Assembly (NCBI GenBank): GCA_045597205.1
Contig: JAZODT010000071.1
Coordinates: 1-31,783 of the forward strand
DNA length: 31,783 bases
Direction: 5' to 3'
From: UMGS755 sp045597205
Lineage (GTDB): Bacteria > Bacillota > Clostridia > UBA1381 > UBA9506
Made by a program: the position numbers and the translations under genes. Of the stretch, positions 7,520-15,438 are shown piece by piece. Below the pieces are notes generated by a model that had not been told where the DNA came from, did not search any database, and saw nothing but the letters and a program-made list of their open reading frames with translations. The number at the start of each line of letters is the position of its first letter. Positions within the stretch are counted from its first letter, which is position 1.

Positions 7520-8149
7520 GTGTCTGAAAACTTAAAGGCTGAAAAACATGATTTTTTATCTTGTAATGATGAGGAACTTGTTTTATTAGCAAAAGTGGGA
7601 AATGCCGATGCTGTAGAGGTTATCGTTAATCGCTATAAAAGCTTTGTTAAAATTCGTTCCAAGTCATATTTTATGGCAGGAGCGGATGGGGAAGATTTGA
7701 TTCAGGAAGGCATGATTGGTTTATATAAAGCTATAATGGGTTTTAATGCCGAACGAAAAGTTAGTTTTAAAACATTTGCCGAACTTTGCATTACACGACA
7801 GATTATTTCAGCTGTTAAAATGTCAACCAGGCAAAAACATATGCCACTGAATTCATATATTTCCTTAAATAAAGATGATGGCGGAATGGATTACGTAGAG
7901 TATGCCGGTTACGCCAATGAAAAGGTTGGGTCCAATCCAGAGCAGATCATGATTGAGCGTGAAGATATGATCGGCATTGAAGGTCGGATTGATAAGGCGT
8001 TGTCTGCATTTGAAGCTGAGGTTTTGATGTATTATTTAAGCGGCATGTCTTATGGGAAAATTGCCACTTGTATGGATCGGGATCTCAAATCAATTGACAA
8101 CGCACTGCAACGAATTAAGAAAAAACTTGAAAAGTTGTTGTTTACCTAA
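7520..8149 (+). CDS. sigH: RNA polymerase sigma-H (Spo0H) factor
   Basis: Sigma-H directs transition-state and early sporulation genes. The 209-residue protein has sigma region 2 (LVLLAKVGNADAVEVIVNRY, then GADGEDLIQEGMIGLYKAI) and the helix KVSFKTFAELCITRQIISAVK for -10 binding. It ends in a region 4 helix-turn-helix (ALSAFEAEVLMYYLSG, then YGKIATCMDRDLKSIDNALQRIKKKL). The RSKSYFMAGAD variant before region 2.2 is typical of SigH rather than other sigma-70 members. GTG 7520 follows AGGAGG (7505-7510) by 9 nt; the TTG at 7493 in frame lacks a site. It has its own promoter and is followed by a zinc-ribbon gene and the rimP-nusA cluster. Confidence 0.93.
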   Translation: MSENLKAEKHDFLSCNDEELVLLAKVGNADAVEVIVNRYKSFVKIRSKSYFMAGADGEDLIQEGMIGLYKAIMGFNAERKVSFKTFAELCITRQIISAVKMSTRQKHMPLNSYISLNKDDGGMDYVEYAGYANEKVGSNPEQIMIEREDMIGIEGRIDKALSAFEAEVLMYYLSGMSYGKIATCMDRDLKSIDNALQRIKKKLEKLLFT

Positions 8150-8240
8150 TGGTGAGTGTGTTGTGTTGTGTTTTGGTAAAAGAGGAGCTTGCTCCTTCTT
8201 TACAATATAATTTTTTTATTATCAAAGTGAGGGAAACTAC

Positions 8241-8510
8241 ATGTACGAAGACAAGACATTGGTTTGTAAGGATTGTGGAGCAGAATTTGTTTTCACAGCC
8301 GGCGAACAGGAATTCTACGCAGAGAAGGGTTTTGAAAATGAACCCACACGCTGCAAAGAATGCAGAATTGCAAGAAAGAACAGCTTAAGGCAGTCCAGAG
8401 AAATGCACACGGCAATTTGCGCAGATTGCGGCAAAGAAGCTCAGGTTCCTTTTGAACCCAAGGAAGATAGACCGGTGTATTGCAGCGAGTGCTTTGCAAA
8501 CCACAGATAA
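8241..8510 (+). CDS. Small zinc-ribbon protein with four CxxC motifs
   Basis: This 89-residue soluble protein contains four CxxC pairs: CKDCG and CKEC in the first half, CADCG and CSEC in the second. That is two tandem four-cysteine zinc-ribbon units with similar spacing. Proteins of this kind, with the conserved FVFTAGEQEFYAEKGF and an ending PVYCSECF, are common in Clostridia and annotated only as zinc-ribbon domain proteins; their role is not established. A GTGAGGG about 6 nt upstream serves as ribosome binding site. It lies 91 nt after sigH and before a strong hairpin, so it may be co-expressed with sigH or have its own promoter (a TATAAT is at 8206-8211 without a good -35). Confidence 0.85.
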   Translation: MYEDKTLVCKDCGAEFVFTAGEQEFYAEKGFENEPTRCKECRIARKNSLRQSREMHTAICADCGKEAQVPFEPKEDRPVYCSECFANHR

Positions 8511-8604
8511 TCCCTGCTTTGAGGATTAAAGCACACGGTTTGGCACTTGCCAATGTGTGTTGTTTGTGCGTTAGAAGTTTATGCTTGCGTATAGTGAACG
8601 TTTG

Positions 8605-8633
8605 AAAGAGTGGGCCAGGTTCCCACTCTTTCG
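8605..8633 (+). terminator. Hairpin terminator after the zinc-ribbon gene
   Basis: AAAGAGTGGG at 8605-8614 pairs perfectly with CCCACTCTTT at 8622-8631 around a 7-nt loop. The T-run is short. It separates the sigH/zinc-ribbon unit from the rimP cluster. Confidence 0.65.
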
Positions 8634-8672
8634 TATTGTATTACCGGATTTATAATGGTAAGGAGAAGTTAA

Positions 8673-9134
8673 ATGGCATATTCCAAAATTGAACAGTTAA
8701 TTTTTGATATTGCTGAACCCATTGCATCCGCCATTCATTTATCGATATGGGACGTGGAATATAAAAAAGAAGGCAAGTCAAATATTCTGCGTGTTTATAT
8801 AGATAAAGAAGGCGGTGCTTCTATTGAGGACTGCGAACAAGTCAGTCTCTCTCTTTCAGAAAAATTGGATGAACTGGATCCCATTCCGGTGGCTTATTCA
8901 TTTGAAGTATCTTCTGCAGGCTTGGACCGTGCTTTAAAAAGAGAGTCCGATTTTTTGCGTTATATTGGTCATTTGGTTGATGTTAAGCTATATGCACCCA
9001 TTGACGGTTTAAAAGAATTTACCGCAGAGCTTACGGCCTTTTCTAAGGGTGTTGTATCTTTGCGTTATGAAAATAAAGAAATAGAAATCCCGCTGGAAAA
9101 ATCAGCATCAATTCGTCTTGCTGTTATTTTTTAA
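8673..9134 (+). CDS. rimP: Ribosome maturation factor RimP
   Basis: RimP assists assembly of the 30S subunit, notably S12 incorporation. The 153-residue protein has the N-terminal alpha/beta domain with IWDVEYKKEGKSNILRVYID and the characteristic ISIED-like ASIEDCEQVS. It also has the conserved YSFEVSSAGLDRALKRESDF (LEVSSPGLDRPL in other species, with Ala for Pro here). A C-terminal SH3-like barrel (HLVDVKLYAP, then IEIPLEKSASIRLAVIF) completes it. The start has AAGGAG 7 nt upstream. It is the first gene of the rimP-nusA-ylxR-infB-rbfA cluster and lies 35 nt before nusA. A TATAAT at 8651-8656 may be its -10, but no convincing -35 is present. Confidence 0.93.
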   Translation: MAYSKIEQLIFDIAEPIASAIHLSIWDVEYKKEGKSNILRVYIDKEGGASIEDCEQVSLSLSEKLDELDPIPVAYSFEVSSAGLDRALKRESDFLRYIGHLVDVKLYAPIDGLKEFTAELTAFSKGVVSLRYENKEIEIPLEKSASIRLAVIF

Positions 9135-9169
9135 TAATAATGGCAACACCTTATGGAGGTCTTACAATC

Positions 9170-10198
9170 ATGAATCAAGAGTTTATGTCCGCTTTGAAAG
9201 AATTATCAATCAGCAAAAATATTGATCAAGAAGTTATCATTGAAGCGATTGAAAAAGCATTAATTGTTGCTTATAAGAAGAATTACGGTCATGCACAGAA
9301 TGTAGAAGCAACCATCGACCGTGAAACGGGTGTTATTCGTCTTTGCCAGATGAAGACCGTTGTCGAAGAAGTAACAGACGTTAATTTAGAAATTGCTTTG
9401 CCTGAAGCTCAGGAAATGGATGCACGATATCAACTGGGAGATGTTGTCAGCCTTGAAATTCAGCCAAAGAATTTTGGTCGGATTGCAGCACAAACAGCTA
9501 AACAGATTGTGGTGCAGCGTATTAATGAGGCTGAAAATGAGAATGCTTATGAATATTATCGCGGTAAGGAAAGCACATTATTAAGTGGCATCATTACTAA
9601 GGTAGATAGCCGTGCAGTTTCTGTTCAGGTTGATGGTGAACAGGAAGCAGAATTGCCTACCAATGAACAAATGAATGGCGAAATTTATCAGCCCGGTGCT
9701 CGGTTTAAATTTTTTGTAGTGGGTATTAAATCAACGAAAGAAGGTCCTAAGTTGACTCTTTCAAGAAGTCATCCCGGCTTGGTCCGTTGCCTGTTTGAGC
9801 AGGAAGTGCCTGAACTAAATAGCGGTGTGGTTGAAATTAAGAGCATTGCCCGTGAGTCTGGTTCCCGAAGTAAAATTTCTGTTTATAGCAGTGATCCCAA
9901 TGTGGATGCGGTTGGTTCTTGCGTTGGTCCACGGGGTAGCCGTGTGCAGTGTGTATGTGACGAACTGCAAGGCGAGAAGATTGATATTGTAAAATATTTT
10001 GATGATCCGGTTTCCTTTATTAAAGAGGCATTGAGTCCTTCAGAAGTTGTGAGTGTGACCATTGATGAAGAAGCTCATTCTGCCCATGTTATTGTACCAA
10101 CTCATCAGTTATCACTTGCCATTGGTAAATCCGGTCAAAACGCGAGACTAGCTGCTAAATTGACCGGCTGGAAGATTGATATTAAACCGGAGGCTTAA
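9170..10198 (+). CDS. nusA: Transcription termination/antitermination factor NusA
   Basis: NusA binds RNA polymerase and nascent RNA and modulates pausing, termination and antitermination. Domains in order over 342 residues are an N-terminal RNAP-binding domain (1-125, SISKNIDQEVIIEAIEKAL) and an S1 domain (about 130-200, LLSGIITKVDSRAVSVQVDG). KH1 follows with GSCVGPRGSRVQ, then KH2 with AIGKSGQNARLAAKLTGW. It ends directly after KH2, as in most Bacillota, without the acidic repeats of proteobacteria. ATG 9170 is preceded by GGAGG (9155-9159, 10 nt); the in-frame ATG at 9140 is not. KH1 has Cys where many homologues have Ala (GACVG). Confidence 0.96.
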   Translation: MNQEFMSALKELSISKNIDQEVIIEAIEKALIVAYKKNYGHAQNVEATIDRETGVIRLCQMKTVVEEVTDVNLEIALPEAQEMDARYQLGDVVSLEIQPKNFGRIAAQTAKQIVVQRINEAENENAYEYYRGKESTLLSGIITKVDSRAVSVQVDGEQEAELPTNEQMNGEIYQPGARFKFFVVGIKSTKEGPKLTLSRSHPGLVRCLFEQEVPELNSGVVEIKSIARESGSRSKISVYSSDPNVDAVGSCVGPRGSRVQCVCDELQGEKIDIVKYFDDPVSFIKEALSPSEVVSVTIDEEAHSAHVIVPTHQLSLAIGKSGQNARLAAKLTGWKIDIKPEA

Positions 10199-10205
10199 GA
10201 TAAGG

Positions 10206-10472
10206 ATGAAAACAGTGCATGAACCAATCAGGGAATGCATTTGCTGTGGAGATAAGTTTTCTAAAGCATCTTTAATCCGTGTTGTCAAAAATGATTCTGG
10301 TATTTTTGTGGATGCAAGCGGCAAACAAAACGGTCGTGGGGCTTATTTGTGTGGCAAACCCGACTGCTTAGACAAACTGATAAAGCAAAAAAGGTTGAAT
10401 CGGGCTTTTAAAATGAATGTGAGTGAAAATGTCTATCAGACGTTAATTAAAGAAATTGAAGAAAAACATTAA
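10206..10472 (+). CDS. ylxR: YlxR/RnpM family RNA-binding protein
   Basis: An 88-residue basic protein of the DUF448 family with the hallmark RECICCGDKF near the N-terminus, VKNDSGIFVDASGKQNGRGAYLC, then KRLNRAFKMNVSENVY. The Bacillus homologue has been reported to bind RNase P RNA and modulate its activity. Four cysteines are present (two in CICC, then LCGKPDC), whereas some homologues have fewer. The ATG at 10206 lies 8 nt after the nusA stop, and GGAGG inside the nusA end (10189-10193) provides the ribosome binding site. An in-frame TTG at 10176 overlapping nusA was rejected. The usual next gene, ylxQ (L7Ae family), is absent; infB follows after 73 nt. Confidence 0.9.
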   Translation: MKTVHEPIRECICCGDKFSKASLIRVVKNDSGIFVDASGKQNGRGAYLCGKPDCLDKLIKQKRLNRAFKMNVSENVYQTLIKEIEEKH

Positions 10473-10545
10473 TCTTTCAGTTTCAGTGACAGTGTAACAG
10501 ACAACAGAATTTTCTGTATTGCGCAATTTTTCGGAGGTGTGGATA

Positions 10546-12840
10546 ATGACAAAGGTGAGAGTACATGAACTGGCTAAAGTGCTGGACACAAATTCAAAAG
10601 AGCTGATTGCCTTATTAGGAGAATATGGCTATGTCATTAAAAATCATATGAGTATTTTAGAAGATGACCAGCTGGATATAATTTTTGAAGTGTTTACCCA
10701 GCGTTTTGATAAGGCGATGGAAATTCCTAAATTTGGGAAGGAACAGGCGCCTGCGCCAACAGCTCCTAAGAAAAAAACAGCTGATGCAAAGGGAAAGAAG
10801 AACAATGAAAAAACGGCAGAAGACGAACCAGCTACTGCTGAAGAGCCTGTTGTCGAAATTTCTAACGAACCTATTAAGCGTAAGGTCCGCCATGTTGATA
10901 CCAGACAAACGGTTGTTGACGTTAATAAAATGGATACCGAAAAGCTAGAAGAATTAGTACCAACCAATGTTTCTCAAGATGGCGTAAATAAACAAAAGCT
11001 GAAAAAAGGCGGCAATCGCCATAGAGATAATAATGTACAGGCCAAGGTAAAAGCGCCTCAGCATGTTAAAGAACAAAAGGTTAAACAGGAAAAGAAAAAG
11101 GTGCTGATTCCCAATGAAATTTCCGTTGGCGAATTTGCATCCCGTTTAGGTGTTTCTCCAACTGAGGTTATTAAAAAACTGATGGCATTGGGCATTATGG
11201 CCGCTATCAGTCAAACCATTGAGTTTGATGTGGCATCTTTAATTGCCGAAGACATGGGTGCTGAAATTGAACATGAAATTATTTTAACGGATGAAGAAAT
11301 TCTTTTTGGTGATGATGAAGATAAACCTGAAGATTTAGAACCCCGTTCTCCCGTCGTGGTTGTTATGGGTCACGTTGACCATGGTAAAACCTCACTTTTG
11401 GATGCAATCCGCAGCACTAACGTAACCAGCACAGAAGCAGGCGGTATTACTCAGCACATAGGTGCACACCGTGTGCGGATTCATGATAAGAAAATTACAT
11501 TTTTAGATACACCTGGTCACGAAGCGTTTACTGCTATGCGTGCAAGAGGTGCACAGGCAACAGATATTGCTATCTTAGTCGTAGCCGCTGATGACGGTGT
11601 TATGCCACAGACTATTGAAGCGATTAACCATGCCAAAGCCGCAGAAGTCAGCATTATTGTTGCTATTAACAAAATTGATAAAGAAGGCGCAAATCCTGAC
11701 AGAATTAAGCAGGATTTAATGGAGCATGGTCTTGTTCCCGAAGAATGGGGCGGTGACACTATTTGCGTAGAGGTTTCTGCAAAACAGAAGCTGAATATTG
11801 AAGGTCTTTTGGAAATGGTGCTTTTAGTGGCTGAAATGCGTGAATTAAAAGCAAATCCCAATCGTATGGCTCGTGGTATCGTTATTGAATCCAGACTGGA
11901 TAAAGGTCGTGGTCCTGTGGCAACTGTGCTTGTACAAAACGGTACCTTAAAGGTTGGCGATATTGTGATTGCGGGTACTGCGATTGGTCACGTTCGTGCT
12001 ATGCTTGATGATAAGGGCAAAAAGATAAAAAAGGCAGGTCCCTCTGTTCCTGTTGAAATTACCGGTCTTTCCGAAACACCGGATGGTGGCGACCAGTTCT
12101 ATGCTATTGATGATGAACGCCGCGGTAAAAATGTTGTGGAACAAAGAAAACATCAGCAAAAACAAGAACGTATCAATGCTTCCACAGCTGTAACTTTGGA
12201 TGACTTGTTTGACAGAATTAAAGAAGGTCAGATGAAAGACTTAAACATCATAGTAAAAGCAGATGTGCAGGGCTCTGTCGAAGCAGTTCGTCAATCCTTG
12301 GAAAAGCTTTCTAATGACGAAGTTCGTGTTAAAGTGATTCATGGTGGTGTGGGTGCTATTCGTGAATCAGACGTAATGCTGGCCTTTGCTTCAAACGCCA
12401 TCATTGTTGGTTTTAACGTTCGTCCGGATGCAGGAGCTGCTGCCAGTGCAGAACGGCAGGGCGTTGATATTCGTATGTATCGCGTTATCTATACGGCTAT
12501 CGAAGAAATTCAGGCAGCTATGAAGGGTATGCTTGAGCCAACCTTCCGTGAAGAAGTAACCGGTCATGCTGAAATCCGTCAGACTTTCCGTGTTTCTGGT
12601 GTGGGAACCATTGCCGGATGTTATGTGTTAGATGGTAACATTGCCCGTAATACACAGGTGCGTATTGTGCGTGATGGTATTGTTGTTCACGAAGGTAAGT
12701 TAGCATCTTTAAAACGCTTTAAAGATGATGTTAAAGAAGTTAACGCAGGTTATGAGTGTGGCTTAGGAATAGAAAACTTTAATGATATTAAAGAAGGCGA
12801 CGTTGTGGAAGGCTTCAAAATGGTTGAAGTGGAGAAATAA
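10546..12840 (+). CDS. infB: Translation initiation factor IF-2
   Basis: IF-2 is the GTPase that places fMet-tRNA on the 30S subunit and promotes subunit joining. In the 764-residue protein an N-terminal helix domain (RVHELAKVLDTNSKELIALL) is followed by a Lys/Glu/Ala-rich linker (about 65-185). A second IF2-N domain follows (ISVGEFASRLGVSPTEVIKKLM). The G domain has G1 at residues 275-282 (GHVDHGKT), G2 around GGITQHIGA, G3 DTPGHEAF and G4 NKID. Domains II and III and the C-terminal fMet-tRNA binding domain (EIRQTFRVSGVGTIAGCYV) are complete. GGAGG lies 8 nt before ATG 10546; the in-frame ATG at 10519 lacks one. The linker is short compared with enterobacterial IF-2. Confidence 0.97.
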   Translation: MTKVRVHELAKVLDTNSKELIALLGEYGYVIKNHMSILEDDQLDIIFEVFTQRFDKAMEIPKFGKEQAPAPTAPKKKTADAKGKKNNEKTAEDEPATAEEPVVEISNEPIKRKVRHVDTRQTVVDVNKMDTEKLEELVPTNVSQDGVNKQKLKKGGNRHRDNNVQAKVKAPQHVKEQKVKQEKKKVLIPNEISVGEFASRLGVSPTEVIKKLMALGIMAAISQTIEFDVASLIAEDMGAEIEHEIILTDEEILFGDDEDKPEDLEPRSPVVVVMGHVDHGKTSLLDAIRSTNVTSTEAGGITQHIGAHRVRIHDKKITFLDTPGHEAFTAMRARGAQATDIAILVVAADDGVMPQTIEAINHAKAAEVSIIVAINKIDKEGANPDRIKQDLMEHGLVPEEWGGDTICVEVSAKQKLNIEGLLEMVLLVAEMRELKANPNRMARGIVIESRLDKGRGPVATVLVQNGTLKVGDIVIAGTAIGHVRAMLDDKGKKIKKAGPSVPVEITGLSETPDGGDQFYAIDDERRGKNVVEQRKHQQKQERINASTAVTLDDLFDRIKEGQMKDLNIIVKADVQGSVEAVRQSLEKLSNDEVRVKVIHGGVGAIRESDVMLAFASNAIIVGFNVRPDAGAAASAERQGVDIRMYRVIYTAIEEIQAAMKGMLEPTFREEVTGHAEIRQTFRVSGVGTIAGCYVLDGNIARNTQVRIVRDGIVVHEGKLASLKRFKDDVKEVNAGYECGLGIENFNDIKEGDVVEGFKMVEVEK

Positions 12841-12861
12841 TTTTGCTTTTGAGGTTAAATT

Positions 12862-13197
12862 ATGAGTGTTAACAGAATTAATAGAATTAATGAAGAATTT
12901 AGAAAAGAACTGTCTGATATCATCAGAAATATGAAAGACCCCCGGATTCCGCTGATGACCAGCGTGGTGACAGTCAATGTGACGCCTGATTTGCGGTATG
13001 CCAAAATTTATATCAGCGTTTTAGGCAGTGAAAACGAGCAGAAGGACGCTATTTTGGCATTGAAAAATTCTGCCGGCTATGTTCGACGTGAACTGGGAAT
13101 GAGAATGAAAATGCGCTATACACCGGAACCGGTGTTTGAATTGGATCATTCCATTGAACACGGTGCAAGGATTACTGAACTTTTAAAATCGACGTAA
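12862..13197 (+). CDS. rbfA: 30S ribosome-binding factor RbfA
   Basis: This 111-residue single KH-like domain protein supports late 30S maturation and 16S rRNA 5' processing. Diagnostic stretches are RINEEFRKELSDIIRNMKDPRI, the VTVNVTPDLRYAKIYISVLG strand-helix region, and GYVRRELGMRMKMRYTPEPVFELDHSIEHG near the C-terminus. A TGAGG lies about 8 nt before the ATG. It starts 21 nt after infB and is followed immediately by nrnA, whose Shine-Dalgarno overlaps the rbfA stop codon, so translational coupling is likely. Confidence 0.96.
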   Translation: MSVNRINRINEEFRKELSDIIRNMKDPRIPLMTSVVTVNVTPDLRYAKIYISVLGSENEQKDAILALKNSAGYVRRELGMRMKMRYTPEPVFELDHSIEHGARITELLKST

Positions 13198-13207
13198 GGT
13201 GAGTAAT

Positions 13208-14185
13208 GTGAATCAACTACAGGATATTGCAAAGGCATTAAAAAAACTGAATACAATAGCCATTTTTACCCACACCAACCCGGATGGTGATGCTTTGGGT
13301 TCTTCGTTTGCATTAAAAGCTATTTTAGAGTCTGTAGGGAAGCGTGCGGTGGTCATTTTGGAGAAGGAAATGCCCAAACGCTATATGTTTTTAAATGACG
13401 GTTATAGCCTTTTTGAAAAGCCTGAAATGTTTGACGGCGCTATTGCGTTGGACTCCGGCTCTGCCAATCGGTTAGGGACACTTAAAGATTTATATTTAAG
13501 CATGCAACAACGGTTGGTGTTAGACCATCACTATGCTGATATCCCTTATGGTGACGTGTATTATTCTGACCCGGAAAGTGCAGCTTGTGTTGAACTGGTT
13601 TATGCTTTATCCAAAGAAATTTGCGACAAATTGCCGGCAAAGGCACTCGTGCCGTTATATACCGGCCTTTCAACAGATACCGGTCAATTTAAATATTCTA
13701 ATGTAACGTCAAACACCATGATAATGGCTGCAGAACTCCTGGCAGCTGGTCTTGACCACAGACCGATTACCCGGGCGCTGTATGATACGGTTACTTTGAA
13801 TAAATTAAAGTTTACCGGTGCACTAGCAGAGAAAATTGGGTTATATAATAACGAAACAATTGCTGTTCTTTATTGTCCCGATAGCTTTTTAGAAAGCTAT
13901 CACTTAACCAATGAAGAAGTAGAGGAATTACCCAATACAGTTCTTAGCATAGAAAGCGTTTTGGTTAGTGTTATTATTAAAGATAAAGACGAAAAAACAT
14001 TAAAAGTCAGCCTTCGCTGTAAAGAAAATATAGATATGGCCGTTTTGGCATCTATGTTTGGCGGTGGGGGGCATAAATGTGCTGCCGGCTTTGTGACGGA
14101 ACTCTCGGCTGATGCATTAACTGAAAAAATAGTAGCGATTATTTCGGAGCAGTTGGAGGAATATTATGCCAATGCAAAAGAGTGA
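13208..14185 (+). CDS. nrnA: DHH/DHHA1 phosphoesterase NrnA (nanoRNase/pAp phosphatase)
   Basis: NrnA degrades RNA oligomers of two to five nucleotides and dephosphorylates 3'-phosphoadenosine 5'-phosphate. From GTG 13208 (325 residues) the Mn2+-binding motifs are all present: H22 with D26 and D28 in HTNPDGDALG, D82 in ALDSGS, D106-H107-H108 in LDHHYAD, and D in GLSTDTGQF. The C-terminal DHHA1 substrate site GGGGHKCAAG is at 285-294. AAGGTGAG (13196-13203) precedes the GTG; an in-frame GTG at 13199 lies inside that site and is unlikely. The gene overlaps rnhA by 20 bp. The position after rbfA is typical of Bacillota. Confidence 0.93.
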   Translation: MNQLQDIAKALKKLNTIAIFTHTNPDGDALGSSFALKAILESVGKRAVVILEKEMPKRYMFLNDGYSLFEKPEMFDGAIALDSGSANRLGTLKDLYLSMQQRLVLDHHYADIPYGDVYYSDPESAACVELVYALSKEICDKLPAKALVPLYTGLSTDTGQFKYSNVTSNTMIMAAELLAAGLDHRPITRALYDTVTLNKLKFTGALAEKIGLYNNETIAVLYCPDSFLESYHLTNEEVEELPNTVLSIESVLVSVIIKDKDEKTLKVSLRCKENIDMAVLASMFGGGGHKCAAGFVTELSADALTEKIVAIISEQLEEYYANAKE

Positions 14186-14651
14186 ACTTAAAACAGTTGA
14201 AATGTTCACAGACGGCGCTTGCTCCGGCAATCCCGGACCAGGCGGCTGGGGCACTATTCTGCGCTATGGCGGTCATACCTTAGAACTTTCCGGCGGTTAT
14301 CGGTTAACAACCAATAACCGTATGGAAATTTTAGCGGTTATTGCCGGTTTAGAGCGCTTGAAGGAGCCCTGCCGCGTTTTAATTTATAGTGACAGTAAAT
14401 ATGTTGTAGATGCGATTAATCAAGGCTGGGTGTATGGCTGGAAGAAAAATGGCTGGAGAAAAAGCAACAAAGAAAAAGCCTTAAACCCAGATTTATGGCA
14501 ACGACTATTAGATGAAATGAAACACCATGAGACAGAATTTTTTTGGGTGAAAGGCCATGACGGACATCCGGAAAATGAGCGTTGTGATCAACTTGCCACT
14601 GGCGCTGCCGCCACAGATGCTTTGTTAGAGGATACAGGCTATTGTAAATAG
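14166..14651 (+). CDS. rnhA: Ribonuclease HI
   Basis: The enzyme cleaves the RNA strand of RNA-DNA hybrids, such as R-loops and primers. The 161-residue type 1 protein has all four carboxylates of the active site: D16 in FTDGACSGNPG, E54 in NNRMEILA, D76 in YSDSKYV and D141 in ERCDQLA. The His loop residue H131 is in WVKGHDGHPENE. A basic handle (GWVYGWKKNGWRKSNKE) is present, as in E. coli RNase HI. The start lies inside nrnA, with GGAGG 6 nt upstream, so it is translationally coupled. tatD follows after 13 nt. It forms a nucleic-acid turnover set with nrnA and the TatD homologue. Confidence 0.95.
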   Translation: MPMQKSELKTVEMFTDGACSGNPGPGGWGTILRYGGHTLELSGGYRLTTNNRMEILAVIAGLERLKEPCRVLIYSDSKYVVDAINQGWVYGWKKNGWRKSNKEKALNPDLWQRLLDEMKHHETEFFWVKGHDGHPENERCDQLATGAAATDALLEDTGYCK

Positions 14652-14664
14652 AAGGGACTTTTTT

Positions 14665-15426
14665 ATGTACTTTGATACACATACACACTTAGATGATGAC
14701 CGTTTTAATGAAGACCGCGCTATTGTAATTCAAAAAATGCGTGATGCCGGTGTTTCCCTTGCTGTAAATATTGGGGCAGATATGGAAAGCTCGGCTAAAA
14801 GTGTTAAAATTGCCCGTGAATATGATTTTATTTATGCAGCTGTTGGTGTTCATCCTCATGATGTTGAAAACATGACCGAGCAGGATATGGAAACACTGAA
14901 ACAGTTGGCTCAGGATAAAAAAGTGGTGGCCATTGGCGAAATTGGGTTGGATTATTATTATGATAATAGTCCCCGGGAGTTGCAAAAGAAGTGGTTTCGT
15001 CGGCAGATAGAATTGGCGAAGGAACTAAATTTGCCCTATGTGGTGCATGACCGTGATGCTCATGCAGATTGTATGGAAATTATTAAAGAATCCGGTTATT
15101 TTCGCGGTGTTATGCATTGTTATTCCGGTAGTACCGAAATGGCGCAGGAACTTTTAAAATTAGGCTTTTATATTTCTTTTGCCGGTCCCGTAACCTTTAA
15201 AAACGGAAAAAGAGCAAAAGAAGCTGCAAAAGCTGTTCCCATGGATAAATTATTAATTGAAACAGATAGTCCTTATTTAACGCCTGAACCTTATCGGGGC
15301 CAGCGGAATGACAGTTCCTACGTGCCTTATGTTGCACGCGAAATAGCTGCGTTAAAGGGCTTAACAGAAGAAGAAACAGCTCGTTTGACCTTAGAAAACG
15401 GCAAACGATTTTTTGGAATAGAGTAA
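14665..15426 (+). CDS. TatD family metal-dependent hydrolase (DNase)
   Basis: This is a TIM-barrel amidohydrolase-type nuclease. The 253-residue protein has H6 and H8 in DTHTHLDD, E92 in AIGEIGLDYYYD, H128 in VVHDRDAH, H151 in MHCYSG, and D201 in IETDSPYLTPEPYRG. These are the full set of metal ligands of the TatD/YcfH group. Members act as 3'-5' exonucleases or DNA repair nucleases; in Bacillota the gene is often beside metS or rRNA-maturation genes instead. AAGGGAC precedes the ATG by about 7 nt. It lies between rnhA and an aminotransferase gene (12-nt gap), so it is part of the same long transcription unit. Confidence 0.93.
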   Translation: MYFDTHTHLDDDRFNEDRAIVIQKMRDAGVSLAVNIGADMESSAKSVKIAREYDFIYAAVGVHPHDVENMTEQDMETLKQLAQDKKVVAIGEIGLDYYYDNSPRELQKKWFRRQIELAKELNLPYVVHDRDAHADCMEIIKESGYFRGVMHCYSGSTEMAQELLKLGFYISFAGPVTFKNGKRAKEAAKAVPMDKLLIETDSPYLTPEPYRGQRNDSSYVPYVAREIAALKGLTEEETARLTLENGKRFFGIE

Positions 15427-15438
15427 GGAGGCAAAAAA

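Noticed and set aside
8179..8201. Terminator between sigH and the zinc-ribbon gene
   Set aside because: AGGAGC-TT-GCTCCT forms only a short stem of about 6-7 bp with a 2-nt loop; possible but too weak to call.
8149..8388. Open frame overlapping the zinc-ribbon gene in another frame
   Set aside because: The overlapping frame has four paired CxxC motifs and a ribosome binding site; this one has neither.
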